Positions 28,445 through 40,982 of a stretch of DNA of 64,000 bases are shown piece by piece. The DNA is from Cinclus cinclus (lineage: Eukaryota; Chordata; Aves; Passeriformes; Cinclidae). The stretch is taken from positions 139,391,762 to 139,455,761 of the forward strand of contig NC_085046.1 in assembly GCF_963662255.1 (NCBI RefSeq), in the 5' to 3' direction. The notes beneath the pieces are model-generated. The model was given only the letters and a program-made list of their open reading frames with translations. It made no database searches and was not told the DNA's origin. Within the stretch, counting starts at the first letter, position 1, and every line of letters starts with the position of its first letter. The translations under genes and the position numbers were made by a program.

Positions 28445-31400
28445 ATTAAAAATCAAGATTGAAAAGAGCTGACCTACTTGAACAAAAGGCGGATATCACA
28501 CAGATGATGGACATCAGATGACTCTAAATAAATTTGGAGACTGTCAAGTGTTCAAGTGAGGTAATGAAATTATAAAAACCTTGTCATTCCCCTCCAATGT
28601 CTGCTATTTGAGTTGAACATATCATGTAGGAAGAAAAGCACTCCTCCAGCACTGTTGCCTTATTTTTCTGTAATTTTATAATTTGATTAAACAAATGTGA
28701 AGAAAGAAATAGAATGAAGAAAAAATGTAAGGTAAACAGAACTGTGATCAAGCAAGGACTCTTTCCCTTCTGTGACAGCCTGTATGAATAAAGTGCATAC
28801 TCAGTGTGATCAATACTTTGCTGTTGCTATCAGCTCAACCCCATCCCCCCTTCCCCTGCCAGAATGTGAATGAATCCTGGGACACAGCTAGAGGGATATG
28901 GATTGCGTTTTTAAACCTCACAAGCATTTCCTGGGGTGGATGACAGGCTGGAGTCCTGCAGCGGTAGCGGAAGCTGGGGCAGGTTCCTTGGCAGGCAGGA
29001 ACTCTGAACATTTCTTGCCTTTTTACTATAGGAAAGGGCAAGATTAGAAAGGGCAAATTTGAAACAGAAGAAGTAAAGATATTTCAAAACCCATGCACAG
29101 CATGTCTAAAGCAGGCCAATGAATGCTGTTTTCTGGTAGATAGCCTTTGGAGAGCTGATAAACCCTTGTAGTCCAGCCAGGGAAGGTCTACTCAGAAATA
29201 TGCCATCAGAGAGTCTGTGATGGCTTTTGCATACAGCAATATAGCTGAGAAATAAACTCTAACATGGCAATGTCCAATTAAAAATCAGCGGAAAACAGAA
29301 TTCAGCCTGGTTATGGACCAAGAACAAAGCAGACTTATTTCAAACCTGATGAAACAAAACTGAAGGGTAAATGCTGTTTCTTTATTCCAAATGAATCAGC
29401 TGTATATTTAATTTTCATGTTGTGTGATACAAATTAGTGATGGCAAAACGTCATCATATGTGATATTTACTGTGTCATAATCATCACAAAGTTTGGATGC
29501 AATTCCACATCCCATTATCTTGGCTTTGCACTGGATAACACTTTTCTAATTTTGCAATTTTGGCTTTAGATGAGCTGGAAAAATTGAAAATGTGGGCAAG
29601 GAAACCTGATTTCTTACTTGTTTCTTACATTAAGAAACTGCTCTAAGTCAACATTTCTTCTTCCAGGAGAGCAATTTTTCTTGGCAATTATCCTAACATT
29701 ATTCTAATGTTACCTATTTGCCTTCAAAATCTGCCAGTCTATTAAAGATGACTGTTACAAAATAAATTCTAAAATTCACAGTTTAAGCTATAGAAAGCAA
29801 CTCAGTAACTCAACAAGCTAAGCTGGGCCACTACCTCCTTTCCATTCTTCCCAAAGATTCAAATGAAGTAGTTATGAATTTTGGCTGAAACTTGAATAGA
29901 TGTTTTTCTACCTCACTTGGCTTCATGAGTTTATAGTATCTCTGCAAGAGGATGTGCCCTCTCAAAGTACTAGTTGCACACCAAAGGATTTGGAAAACAG
30001 CCTGGGAAAGCGAAAAACTTTCATATAGATATGCTGTTATTACTTGGGTTCAAATGTTGAAAGATGTCACAGGCTCCTTTTGAGGACATGTCACCTTTTC
30101 AGTTAAAGAAAGAAAAAGGGGGCAGATCCCTGCTTTACAGGCTCTGCATGGTTTATGCACCACCTCATCCTGCTGTTATTGGTTTTGGTTTCCTGTCCAC
30201 AGGTGACACTGCACATCAAACTGTGTCCTGCTCTCCATAACAAATGGTCAGGTCCCACAGAGGGATTTGGGCTTGTAACCAAAATGACATTTCAGAGCAG
30301 CAGCAGCAGCAGCAGTGTGTGTGGTGTATTGTTAGATGCAATGTAATATGGAGGAGTTGTTTATTATAAACTGAGGTCCCTGGTGCCTTTTTTCAGTGGT
30401 TGTCCAAGAGGGAAGGTTAAAGATCTCACATGTCCCCTGTCTACCCTGTGTATCCACAGTGTAAGAAAAGATTCATCTAATCAAGAGAGGAGTCTTGTTG
30501 GCCAGTGTTCTCTATTGTTCTATGAAATGACCAGTTTGGTTGAGGTATTGTTTGTAAAGTACACAGTGCAAGCTAGTTAGCAAATACAATTCTTGATTTG
30601 TCCCTTCTGAAAATCCAAGTAAAATTTACCTGAATCAGTTTTGTGTGATGTGTGTTTAATTATACTTTTTCTTCCTTTGGCTTATAGACTTTTGGGTGAG
30701 ACTTGGGTGAGGGAACATGCCTTGAGGAGTCAAATCTGGCCAAAGGGTGGGTGGTAGAAGTTTATGTACTCATATTATGCTTTACTCCACCAGCCAGTGT
30801 CCTGGGGTCAGTGAAAAGGCTTTGGATAATGCTCTGAGGTCATGTGTGCATGGACTGGATATGACCTCAAATGATTATGTGCTACCAGATGGTTAGTAAG
30901 TTGTACACACAATATTACAGTTTAGATGTTTCCTGGCACAGGGTGCTCCACTCTCTCTCTAGCTCTGCTAGAATAAAAACTTGGTGACAACATGGGAAAG
31001 TATGATGTACAATGAAGGAAAAGAGGAGCCAGTGAAAAGGAAAGTCACTAATTGATATTTAACAAAGATTTTCATAGATTTCACATCTGTATAAAACAAT
31101 AACTTAATCCCTCTGAACTGTGTCCTCTATTGTTCTCATCTGTAACTAAAACCTTTGCCTTTAGGAATTAGTCCAAAAGATCTCAAGATTATTACTCCAT
31201 TATGGACTACAGATTATATGTGTAGATTTATATGTTAAAATTGCCAAATTAATTGATGAGTTATTATTTTTTAAATCTCAAATCGGGTGTTTAGTCTGCA
31301 GCTTGGGATAACATCATGAGGTCTCTAAACACAAAAGGGAATGCTTTGGAATACAAAGTACCTGAATACTGACGTCAGACCATCACGTTTCAGGTTGCAA

Positions 31401-34139
31401 ATCAATATATCTTTTTGAAGTGACCTGCATTTGAAAAAGATGTGTTCTAAACTTTAATTTGCTTTAAATAAGTAGCTGTAACTGAAAGAAAATGGCAATT
31501 TCATGACCAAATTTTCACCAAGTCCATAATGTTGGAACTGAATGGTATAGTTCAGCAAAAATAAACTTTAATATCTACGTAACATTAGAGAGATTAATGT
31601 ACTGAAAGCAAACAATGACATTGTTATTTCTTATCGTGTCTTTTTAGGGTACTTGGGAGAAAGATCTCAATCATTTTGTTCTTCTCCTTGTAAACATAGT
31701 GACTGTTTAGATAACAGTCCTAGTTCAGACATTCCTTAGCAACATAGTGTGAAAACACAAACATGCTGCTTTTTCACCTCAACTGTGTTGCAAGTGCATT
31801 TGGAGGATATGTTCTCAGATAATCATGGACATCAAAAAGGGGACATGCAGAAGGCCACATCTGGCCATGAGGCACATACAGCTGGAATCTGCCCTATCTG
31901 TGTCATACTCATAAACTTTTACAGAGTTTGGGCAGCATGGGAGCTGCTCACCCAAAAGAGTGGGCTCATTGTGGGATATGTGATAAGGAAATGATATTTT
32001 TGATAGAAAGGTGGGCAAAATTCAGTTTTAGTTTTATTAATAGCTCCATTTGATTTTTCACAAGAGGGAATCCTGACGGTGATGAAAAACTGTTTTGTTG
32101 TAAGTCGAAGGGGAATGACTGCCACATGAATATAAGAAGCTAAAATGGAGGGATTAGAAACACGGTACTCATCACACTTGAGTCATTTATGGATAAAAAG
32201 TCAAGGAACTAAAAATCTGCTGGGCTTCAGAGGCAAATCTTTACATTTTCTAATGATGGCCTACTTTCCTCTAATTCTTTTGAGGGAAAAAATACATCCA
32301 CTCAAGGCAATATGCAACAGTTTTTTTCCTCTAGAAAGGAAGATATTACATAATTCACACCCAGTAGGCATGCTCAAAATACTTTTTAGAATACAAATCT
32401 TAAGTAGTACACAGATATGCTTTAAATACATTCATGTAGACATAGCTTTCATTGCAAAAACAGGGTAGATACTTGACATGCATTGAGACCTGAATTGTTT
32501 CAGCTCTATTGCTATACCATTTATTCCTGCAGCATATTGGCCAAAACCCAATCATTAATCCACTTTTCTAAATCATATTTATTTCTTTCAGCTTCTGATA
32601 TGTAATGAGTCTGTGGCTACAATAATAAAACCACTAAGATGCATTTCTTTGTTTCATATGTCTTTATTTGACACTTTGTAATAGGGTATTATTTTGACTT
32701 CTAATAAGCCAACTTTTGTTGTTTTAAGAAAATGTTTTCCTCTTATCTAGTGTCAGCATTGATTAGTCTTTGCTGTGTTCAAGAATACTTTTTCTTATTA
32801 TCTCCTTCAGGTCTAAATGGCGAATATACAAAATTGTGATCGTAAGTAGTGTCTAATGCATGAGGCTGGGAACCAAGACAATATTTCTCTCTCTCTTGTT
32901 GACTAATTCATGACTTTGGACTAGGATTATTCTTCATGTAAGGCTGAAAGGCATAATCAGTTTTGCAAAGTAACTCATGATACTTTGATGAAAGGCACTA
33001 TATACAATAACTGTGAAGTGTTTTAAACTGAAGGAACATGAGCTGGCAAGTTCAGTGGGACAGGACAAAACTATGGAGCACCAAAGTGCATCAGTAAAGT
33101 TATGACAGTTCACAGGTTTCTAAACTCATTTTGTTTTAAATCCGAGCTTTGCAGTGGAAGGGGACATCTCCATGAAGTACGAGTTGTTGTCCTCACTCTC
33201 AAGGGGCAAGTCCCCTTATGACTCCCATGTGCTGTGGTCCCTTTCCTGGGGCAGGGGCAGCCACCTCTGGGCTCTCTGCCTTCAGGAACATGAATTCATA
33301 TTGCCTGTGCTCAGGTCAGTATTTCAGTACCCAAGGGCCAACTTCTGTCCACTGACATGAGAGAAAAATGAATAATGGAGAGCATAGATGTGGAAAATCC
33401 TTTTCACTGCTAAGACCAATGGTCTCTGGTCTTTGGCCTTCTGCCCCAGGAAAATGCTATCACTGCCACAATTGCTGATTTTCCTCTTCAATCAGCACTG
33501 TAAACTGTAAAAGATCTACTGCTAAATTAGTATATACACATTTATCTTATTTTGTAGTCTCAACCATATTCACAGTTTCTAATTCTGTCTCAGTCCTGCA
33601 TTGCTGACCTTTACCAACACATCAGTCTGGTGTCACTGTGAATTTCTGCACATGGATACTGGTAGGGAACAGGTAATGGTCGTGCTGCCACATTTTGAGT
33701 TGTCCTCTGGATCACTTCCTGAAAGAACTTGAGCAGAGAACATGGCCAGGTTTAACAAAGGTTATTGTCCCTTTTTTTTTTCTTTTTTGAGCTCAAGAGA
33801 TTAAGAACTTATTGCAGGGTTTATAGAAGGAACTGGCTGTATTAAACCCTTGATAAGTTAAAGAGTGTCTAGTAATAATGTCTGGATTTCTTAGGAAGAC
33901 ACAGACTGAATTTTCTAGAAACTATACTTGTCCAAAATTTTAATTTTACTGTTCTGTTAATGATAATCTTGACTTGAGATGCACTACTTTCAGCATTACA
34001 GGATTAATCTCACTTTATTTTAGTTACCCATGAAGTATCTTTCCACATCTGGCTTGTCTCTGGTAGAATCTGTGCCATCCATATAGGGACAACATTCTCT
34101 TAGGAAACATTTCTTCTGAACTATTGCAGTGTCTTGCTT
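28445..34139. other. No gene seen; long AT-rich stretch
   Basis: Nearly 5.7 kb without a supported gene. A CAG repeat lies at 30297-30315. No CR1 end, LTR pair or RNA gene is recognisable. Open frames do not exceed 107 codons and show no motif. Confidence 0.4.
30297..30315. repeat. CAG trinucleotide run
   Basis: Six consecutive CAG/AGC units. This is a simple microsatellite in noncoding sequence. Confidence 0.8.
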
Positions 34140-34420
34140 TAGAATTATAGGCTCTTAAGATAAGAGTTTGGGTTGAAAAGAACCTTTTAAAGTTCATCTA
34201 GTCCAATGCTCTGCAATGAGCAGGGAAATCTTCAACAAGATTAGGTTGCCCAGAGCCCTGTCCTGCCTGACCATGAATGTTTCCAGGGTTGGGGCATCTA
34301 CCACCTCCCTGGGAAACCTGTTGCAGTGTTTCACCATTCTCACAGTAAAAAACTTCATCCTTATATCTAGCTTTAATTGACTGTCTTTAAGTTTAAAACT
34401 GCTATCCCTTACTTAGGACT
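34140..34420 (-). mobile_element. CR1 LINE, 3' end, minus strand
   Basis: Read on the minus strand this is a CR1 3' end. The plus-strand text has 'gtttgggttgaaaagaacct' near 34167, 'aggttgcccagagccctg' near 34243 and 'ccacctccctgggaaacctg' near 34301, which are reverse complements of CR1 passages. It is 5' truncated at about 34420 and non-coding. Confidence 0.85.
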
Positions 34421-34829
34421 GGATATTACTGGTATTAAATAAAATCAATCTGGCAGAGTAATGCATACATAACCATCAATTTTTAATCAGACAAATCCCA
34501 CTATTAATGTTTAACATTTTTTCTTTTACTTGATACCAATTGTTCATAATGTAGGGAAAGCTGCACAGCATGGAAATGTACTCATCTATCCAGCTTCTAT
34601 AAATACATGCTTTATGGGCATTTCCTGTACACACAAAAGATTGTAAATGTCAAAGAGAAGATGAACATGTTGGAGGACTAATAAGAAAATTAATTGCTGT
34701 ACACAAATAGTCAGATAAAGGATATGATATTCATTTAGCCCAAGATCTGCAGATGTTGTTTTAGCTGCTCATGTTGCTTGGTAGTGTTTCATTGTTTCCT
34801 ATAGCATTTTTCTGGAGGAACTGGTTGCT

Positions 34830-35160
34830 CATGGCTTGGATGAGTGCACTGTTTTCTGAGTAAAAACCTGTCTGGATTGCCCATCGCAGAGAGTGGTGGT
34901 GAATGGAGTTAAATCCAGTTGGCAACTGGTCACAAGTGGTGTTCCCCAGGGCTCAGTATTTGGGACAGTCTTAAATATCTTTATCAAAGATCTGCATGAG
35001 GAGATGAAGGGCACCCTCAGTGAATTTGCAGCCAGCACCAAGCTGATCAGCTGGAGGGTAGAAAGGCTCCATGGAGGAATCTGGACAGCCTGGATTAATG
35101 GGCTGAGGTCAATTTCATGGGGCTAGTTCCAGTTCCTGCAACTGGGTCACAATAACCCCA
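34830..35160 (+). mobile_element. CR1 LINE, left part of an interrupted copy (RT remnant)
   Basis: This is the end of CR1 ORF2 on the plus strand. The frame near 34893-35060 encodes a recognisable CR1 reverse-transcriptase tail (SGVPQGS, then a decayed IND-L and FA region), followed by the CR1 passage 'gcaactgggtcacaataacc'. The copy stops at 35160, where a minus-strand CR1 has been inserted, and it resumes at about 35488. Stops and frame changes make it non-functional. Confidence 0.8.
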
Positions 35161-35445
35161 TGGAATTACAGAATGGTTTGGGTTGAAAAGGACCTTAAAG
35201 ATAAACTATTTCCAACACCCGTGCCATGGACAGGGGCACCTTCTGCTATATCAGGTTGCTCAGAGACTCATACAATCTGGCCTTAAACACTTGCAGGGAT
35301 GGGGCATTCACAACCTCCCTGGGGAGTTTGTTCCAGTGCTTCATCACCCTCAGAATAAAGAATTTCTTTCTAACACTTAATCTAAACCTGCTCTCTTTCA
35401 GTTTAAAACCACTGCCCCTTGTCCTGTGACTATGTCTATATAGCA
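35161..35445 (-). mobile_element. CR1 LINE inserted inside another CR1
   Basis: This is a minus-strand CR1 3' end whose terminus lies at 35161 (plus-strand 'ggaattacagaatggtttgg'). It is 5' truncated at about 35445. The minus-strand frame 35246-35446 still reads like the CR1 C-terminal passage ([18 protein letters not shown]). It splits the older plus-strand copy that surrounds it. Its low decay suggests it is younger than its host copy. Confidence 0.85.
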
Positions 35446-35487
35446 CACAAATCTACTCAACTATGCACAATCTATAAATGTACAGTT

Positions 35488-36145
35488 TCCCAGTGGCTGG
35501 AAAACTTCCTGGCAGAAAAGGACCTGAACACAAGATGGCTGTGTGCCCAGGTGGCCAAGAAGGCCAGTGGCATCCAGGCCTGTACCAGCAATAATAACCA
35601 GGGCAGTGATCACCCCCCATACTCTGCACTGGTGAGGCCACACCTCAAATCCTGTGTTCAGTTCTGGGCCCCTCACTAAAAGAAAGGTGCTGGAACAAGT
35701 CCAGAGAAAGGCAGTGGAGCTGTTGAAGAATCTGGAGCACAAGTCTGATGAGGAGCAGCTGAGGGAGCTGGAGTGTTTAGCATGGAGAAAAGGAGTCTCA
35801 GAGGGACCCTCTTACTCTCTACAACTCCCTAAAAGGAGGATGAAGCCAGGTGGAGGTTGATCTCTTCTCCCAGCTAACAAGTGATTGGACAAGAGGAAAT
35901 GGCCTCCAATTGTGCCAGGGATGGTTCAGTTTCAATATTAGGAAAAATGGCTTCACTGTTAGGGTGGTCAGGCACGGAAGCAGGCCACTCCAGGAAGTGG
36001 TAGAGTACCATTCCTTCAAATGTTCAAAAGACATGGAGATGTGGTGCTTAGGGCCATGGTTTAGTGGTGGAATTGGCAGTGATGGGCTAAGGATTGGACT
36101 GGATGACCTTACAGGTGTTTTCCAATATAAATGATTTTGTGTACC
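35488..36145 (+). mobile_element. CR1 LINE, right part of the interrupted copy
   Basis: This resumes the plus-strand CR1 at 'cagtggctggaaaacttcct'. It continues through 'gtgcccaggtggccaagaag', 'actggtgaggccacacctca', 'ggagcacaagtctgatgagg' and 'ggacaagaggaaatggcctc', and ends at 'ggattggactggatgacctt' with a decayed terminal repeat near 36130. With 34830-35160 it forms one copy of about 990 bases that predates the nested insertion. Confidence 0.85.
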
Positions 36146-37404
36146 CAGTGTCCTAGCCATGGTGACTGAGTTCACCAGTTCACCATTCTTAGTGTAAAAC
36201 TGTAAAACCCCTTCCTTTAAGAAGTGCTGTGAAGTTATTTTTTTGCAGGGCTACTCCTTGCTTTAATTTTAATACAGGTTTTTTTTTTTTCTAAGTACAA
36301 AGGTGAGTACAACTTGCACCTACTTGTAAGGCAAGAATAAGAAAAGCTGAATGTAACAAAACTCATAGCCTGAGTTTCCTGATCATGTGGGTTTTTTTAA
36401 CCCACTATTTAACTATGAACTTACTTACAAATCAGATATTTATTTCACATTAGTCTCAAATTTAACTGTTGTGTATAAGGACAGTGTCTATTTGATAATT
36501 TTTTGTTTATGGTCTTCTTTTCCCGAAAAAATACCTCCAAACTCCTGCAGTTGAACATAACCCATGTAGATATGATTTCAACTTCATGTATGCCAGTTTG
36601 AAAATGGAAAGCAGGCTACTTGGAATCTAAAAAATAGTTTTGATCCTTATAAACAAGAAACTGATTTTTCTGTATTCTAGGGAGATTGCTTTTTATTGAC
36701 TTCAAGCGTGTTCATTTAGTAGGGCCTCTGGAGGGGAGAAATAGCTGATGCTGATGAATTATCTGCAATGCGTTAAGTAATAAATATGAAAACCTCAAAT
36801 TCTAGAGGATGTGCCAAGAAAACCAACCACAGAGACTAGTTACATTTACAGGTCTAGTTAACAGTCCACATTTTTGAGGCCTCTGTACTTGGTGTCATTG
36901 TCACCTCAAACGGGTCTATATCTGACTTTTATATTCTTCCAACACCCTTTACTCATCATTGCATGGCCCATGAAGTCAGCTTTGGAACAACCTTTATGCT
37001 TTCTATAGACTGTTCTATATCATTTTCTGAAGATGTTTCAGATAATGTGTTACCACGCCATCACTTCCACTTTCTGGATAAGGTGCATGGTTTGCCTCAA
37101 GGATACTGCCTTACCTGGGTCAAAAAGAGGCATGATGTTTCAGCAAGGGATACAGTCTTCATTATCTAGTAGACACAAAACAGAAGCTGGAAGACATTTT
37201 TCAGGCTTGTGGTTTACGTGAAAAACTGTTTCTGTAGCCTGACAAAAGTTTCAGGATCTCCATAAATCCACTCACAATAGCCAGGAGCTAGAGCCTTAAG
37301 TGCAGGTACTGAATTATTTTCTACATGGGGAAATTGGCAAATGCAGGGTGCAATGAGCACCATCACATGCATAATACATAAATGAAAGCACCCTTGCATT
37401 CTCC
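36146..37404. other. No gene seen
   Basis: AT-rich sequence between two CR1 copies. A poly-T run lies at 36280-36290. No gene or repeat family is recognisable. Confidence 0.4.
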
Positions 37405-37701
37405 ATGTCTTCTCCTAGGCAAACTCTTCTCCCAAGCAACTAGCAACAGGTCAAGAGGAAATTGCCTCAAAGCTGCTACAGGGGATGTTCAGGTTGGACA
37501 TCAGAAAGAATTTCTTCACTGAAAGGGTTATGAAGCATTCAAACAGCTGCTCAGGGAGGTGGCAGAATCACCATCCCTGGAAGCGTTCTAGAAATGACTG
37601 GGCATAACACTTAGGCTTAGCTGGCATGGTGATGTTCAAAGATTGGACTTGATGATCTTGGAGGTCTTTTTCAAACATAATGATTCTATGGTTCTATGAT
37701 T
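37405..37701 (+). mobile_element. CR1 LINE, 5'-truncated 3' end
   Basis: This holds the CR1 passages 'caggtcaagaggaaattgcc' (about 37448), 'agaaagaatttcttcactga' (about 37503) and 'gattggacttgatgatcttg' (about 37641). The terminal repeats ATTCTATGGTTCTATGATT lie at 37682-37700. It is non-coding. Confidence 0.85.
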
Positions 37702-38091
37702 AATATATTAGAATGAAAGTTATGTGCTGTGATTTGTACCTCCGTTGCCAAAGATTGGAGCTTTGCTTTTTCCCATAACAATGGAAAATTACAGAACAGG
37801 TATTTCATCACATAAGTGCTGCTTTTCTACCTTTATTATCTGATTTTTATCCTTCACTTTTCACAAATGGGAAAGAGAAATTAGCAGCAAAGGATTTACA
37901 GACTGCGCCAAGAGAAATGTCTCCAAATAAATTATTGCTTCAGAAACGACAGGAAAAGTGCTTCTTTCCAGTCACTGATGTATACATGTAAATATGGACT
38001 GTTGTTTTAGCTTATTTAGTGTTTCCACATATAAGATCTCAGGCAATAACTTCCATCTAAATTTCAACAGCCTCTAAGCATTTTAAGTGTT
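37702..38091. other. No gene seen
   Basis: A short AT-rich interval between a CR1 copy and the solo LTR. Nothing is recognisable in it. Confidence 0.4.
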
Positions 38092-38097
38092 ACCTAC
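38092..38097. repeat. Target-site duplication of the solo LTR, left copy
   Basis: ACCTAC lies directly before the LTR and recurs at 39621-39626. Six bases is the usual size for class II (ERV-K-type) insertions. Confidence 0.6.
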
Positions 38098-39619
38098 TGT
38101 TATAGTTTGGGTTTGCCAATTTTAATACATTTATCTTTTGTTGTGAAATAGAATTAGGAGCAAAAGAAAAGCAGGCCTAAAACTTAGAAGGGGATAAAGA
38201 AAAACTTTATTAACAAAACAAAGAAAATAATAAAAAATTCAAAACAGATCTTCAGACCACTGCCTCCTCCCCCTTTTTCACACCTTAATAACATACAGAG
38301 ACACTTAAATCATTTCCTTACTTCAATAATATTTTTCAGTTCACTTTAGGGACAGGAGTTTCTACTTGTTCAGCTATAGGGCTCTTTTTCAAGGGAGGAA
38401 ATAATCAGTTCTCTCTTGACTTCACTTTTTTCACAAATAGCAGTCACCCCGGAATCTGCAATCATGAAACTCCTCCCACTTCACTGCCTTCCCAGAGCTG
38501 TGCTTGTGGGCCATGTCAAACTCATGGGGTATTACTTTTAAGGATGAGCTGCTCAAAGGTAGAAGTTTTCTTTAGCTCTCTTCTCTCTGTTCAGACTTCA
38601 TTGCCAGGAATAGAGATTCCCTTTTTTCAAAGGCAAAGGAACTTCCTAACACTTCACACCACACCCTATCCCCCCATATCTTTATCCATGGTTTAAAGGA
38701 ATTTTTTAGTGTAATACAGTCCACCCTTACAGCTTCTGAGAAAAGATTTTCAGCCAACCTTCATGGCATCTCCTCATTCTCCTTCCACCTAAAAAACTCA
38801 GCTTTTGCTTCACTGACTTTGGTGTATCCTTTCTATTCTTTCTTTTCTCCCCAAGGAAGGATGAAAAGTCTCTAAGTCTCATCTGAGCATTGGACAAGTT
38901 AAAATCTCACACAGAAATCGCAGGGGCTGTGCCAGGCCATGCCGGAGCTGTGTCAGGATCTCAGGGTGCCCAGGCCACGCTGGAGGGGCAGGACGAGAAC
39001 TGCAAAGTGCATCCAGAGAAGAAATGGGTGCCAAGGCCGTGTGTCCATGGCTTTCCTCCGGCGCTGCCCGCCCCCAGCTCCAGCCGCAGCCCGGGGGTTC
39101 TCCCTCTGCCCTGCCCAGCACACAAAGCCCTGGGGGCTCTCCCGAACCGGGCCCGGCTGCCTCCCCCCAGCCCGTGAGGGCGGCCGGGCGGGCTCGGCCA
39201 CCCCAGGGCTGCTCCGAGCCGGGGCAGGGCAGGGCAGGGCCCCCCGAGCCACGGACACACCGGGAAAAGGGCCAGGATCTCAGCAATGGGCTCGGCTTCT
39301 TTTGGTTTTCGGGGCCCATGGTTACAAACAGGGTCCGGCAGCCTCCCGAGCCCAGCCCTGCCTGACCCGGGCCGCATCAGAGGGGCCCAGGCCAGGTCGG
39401 TGTTACCTTGTGAAAGGATGGAAATGCAAGAGAGTTTTCCTGGGGTTTACTTGCTTCAAATGTGATTCACGGAGCGAACCGACTTTTCCAATTGATTTCT
39501 CAGGCTGTCAACAACTAAACCAGCCTCCAGTTGGTCCCATCAATTCACAGAAAAAGTTCTCAAGAAGGAAAACTTCTAAGTATGCCCTCCCCTCAGGTGT
39601 CTTCAAAGCATAGCCAGCA
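38098..39619 (-). mobile_element. Solo LTR, minus orientation, about 1.5 kb
   Basis: On the minus strand the element begins TGCTGGCTATGC (right end) and ends CAAACTATAACA (left end), i.e. TG...CA. It is flanked by ACCTAC on both sides, with one unassigned base at 39620. A minus-strand AATAAA lies at 38206-38211, close to the left end as expected for R. A CpG-rich block at about 38930-39420 lies upstream of it in element orientation and is probably the promoter part. No gag, pol or primer-binding site is present, so this is a solo LTR left by recombination between two LTRs. The length is large for an LTR. A composite structure is possible. Confidence 0.65.
38930..39420. promoter_or_regulatory. 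CpG-rich block within the solo LTR
   Basis: This is by far the most GC- and CpG-rich stretch outside the provirus LTRs, with a GGGCA tandem run at 39225-39240. It could act as a CpG island or an alternative promoter. The GC richness also produces long open frames on both strands, up to 224 codons, that have no domain and are not genes. Confidence 0.4.
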
Positions 39620-39620
39620 C

Positions 39621-39626
39621 ACCTAC
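39621..39626. repeat. Target-site duplication of the solo LTR, right copy
   Basis: ACCTAC, identical to 38092-38097. Confidence 0.6.
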
Positions 39627-40966
39627 AGACATTTGAACAAATCCTTCAATAATTGCTCAAACCAGTGACTATATCATGTACACACATTCCTGTGTTTAAC
39701 TCCATTTTTACTCTAAGCAAAGAATCATCAAAGCAGTTCTTGAAATTCTTTAATATCAGCTTCAGTTCTTCTGTCATCCCTAATCTATGCTTTTCAAGAG
39801 GATTATAATAAATTTCTGATATCTTAATAATTTCTGTCTAATTCAATTTTGTAAATAATTACTTTGACCCTCAGTTTCACAAAAACCTGGGAAAAAGCAG
39901 AATTTATTTTTTATTCTGGATTTGGAATTGAAAATTCCTGTGGAAATAGACTTAAAGCATAGAAGTTTCAAAGCCTAGCCAACATAAAATGAGCATTAAC
40001 CCAACTAACTTATTGTAAATAAAGATTGTACAGAATTTTTATTTCCCAATCAAAATAAATGTTGCCTCTAATTTGAGATTTGTGACTGTAAATGATAATG
40101 TGAAGAGTATGTGCTAAGACTCATAAACTGAGCTGATAACCTTCATTTTCAGCAAATAAGGTAAAAAAAAAAAAAGTTTTCCTTTTCTCAAAATTTATCC
40201 TCCCAAATCTGTATGCTGCAATTCATGTTGGGCTTATCTTCATGCCCTTTCAGAGTAAGATCTGGGAAAGACTTTAAATACCATGAAGGACATTCATGTG
40301 CAGCAGATTAATTTCCTTTTGTATCTTTGTTCCACTGATCAGAGAAACCAATTTAGAAGGGAAAGAGGAGGGAGATACATAACATATGTGGTTTGTGTCA
40401 ACATAAAATATTCAACAAGGACAGATAGGTCTGAGCTCAAATGTTCCAGTGTGACTCCAGAACGGCTGCATGGTTTGGAGAGTGTTCAGATCCCATACAG
40501 TCTTTCCTGTAAGGAAATGGAAATTTCATGTGAGCTTAATGTTTTGATGGCTGTGTTTTTTCTCTGTTTGAATGGAAGTCCATGGCTTCTACATAACAGA
40601 GTAGTTAAAAGAGATCTCAGATATGTCATGGATTGAAGAGATTGCAGTAGACTGACTGAGGGTGGGTGCAGGCATTTTCTCAAATGCTTCCCTGACTTTA
40701 ACACAGTTTTGGGGGAAAGCTGAGACTGTGTCCTGGGGCAATAATAGACTTTTTTGCTGCTTTGGCTTGCCAGATGGTTAAGATGAGACAGGCCTTTCCA
40801 TATTGAATGTTACACATTTGTTGGGTTTGCTGACAACTAAAGAGAGCATTGTGCAAGTTCAGCTGTCTCAGCATGTTTGGAAAGGTTTTTTACAGACACA
40901 CTTAGCTGTTCAATACCAATACTTCTGTAAAAGTAAAAACAAGCAAGACTTAACATGTTCTGGTAT

Positions 40967-40982
40967 ATTATTATTATTATTA
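40967..40982. repeat. ATT microsatellite
   Basis: About five consecutive TTA/ATT units. Confidence 0.8.

Noticed and set aside
30297..30315. Polyserine or polyglutamine coding repeat
   Set aside because: The CAG run lies in a 63-codon frame without other coding evidence. It is a simple microsatellite.
38939..39613. 224-codon open frame and several long antisense frames
   Set aside because: They fall in the CpG-rich part of a solo LTR, where stops are rare on both strands. No domain is recognisable and composition is low-complexity Pro/Ala/Gly/Arg.
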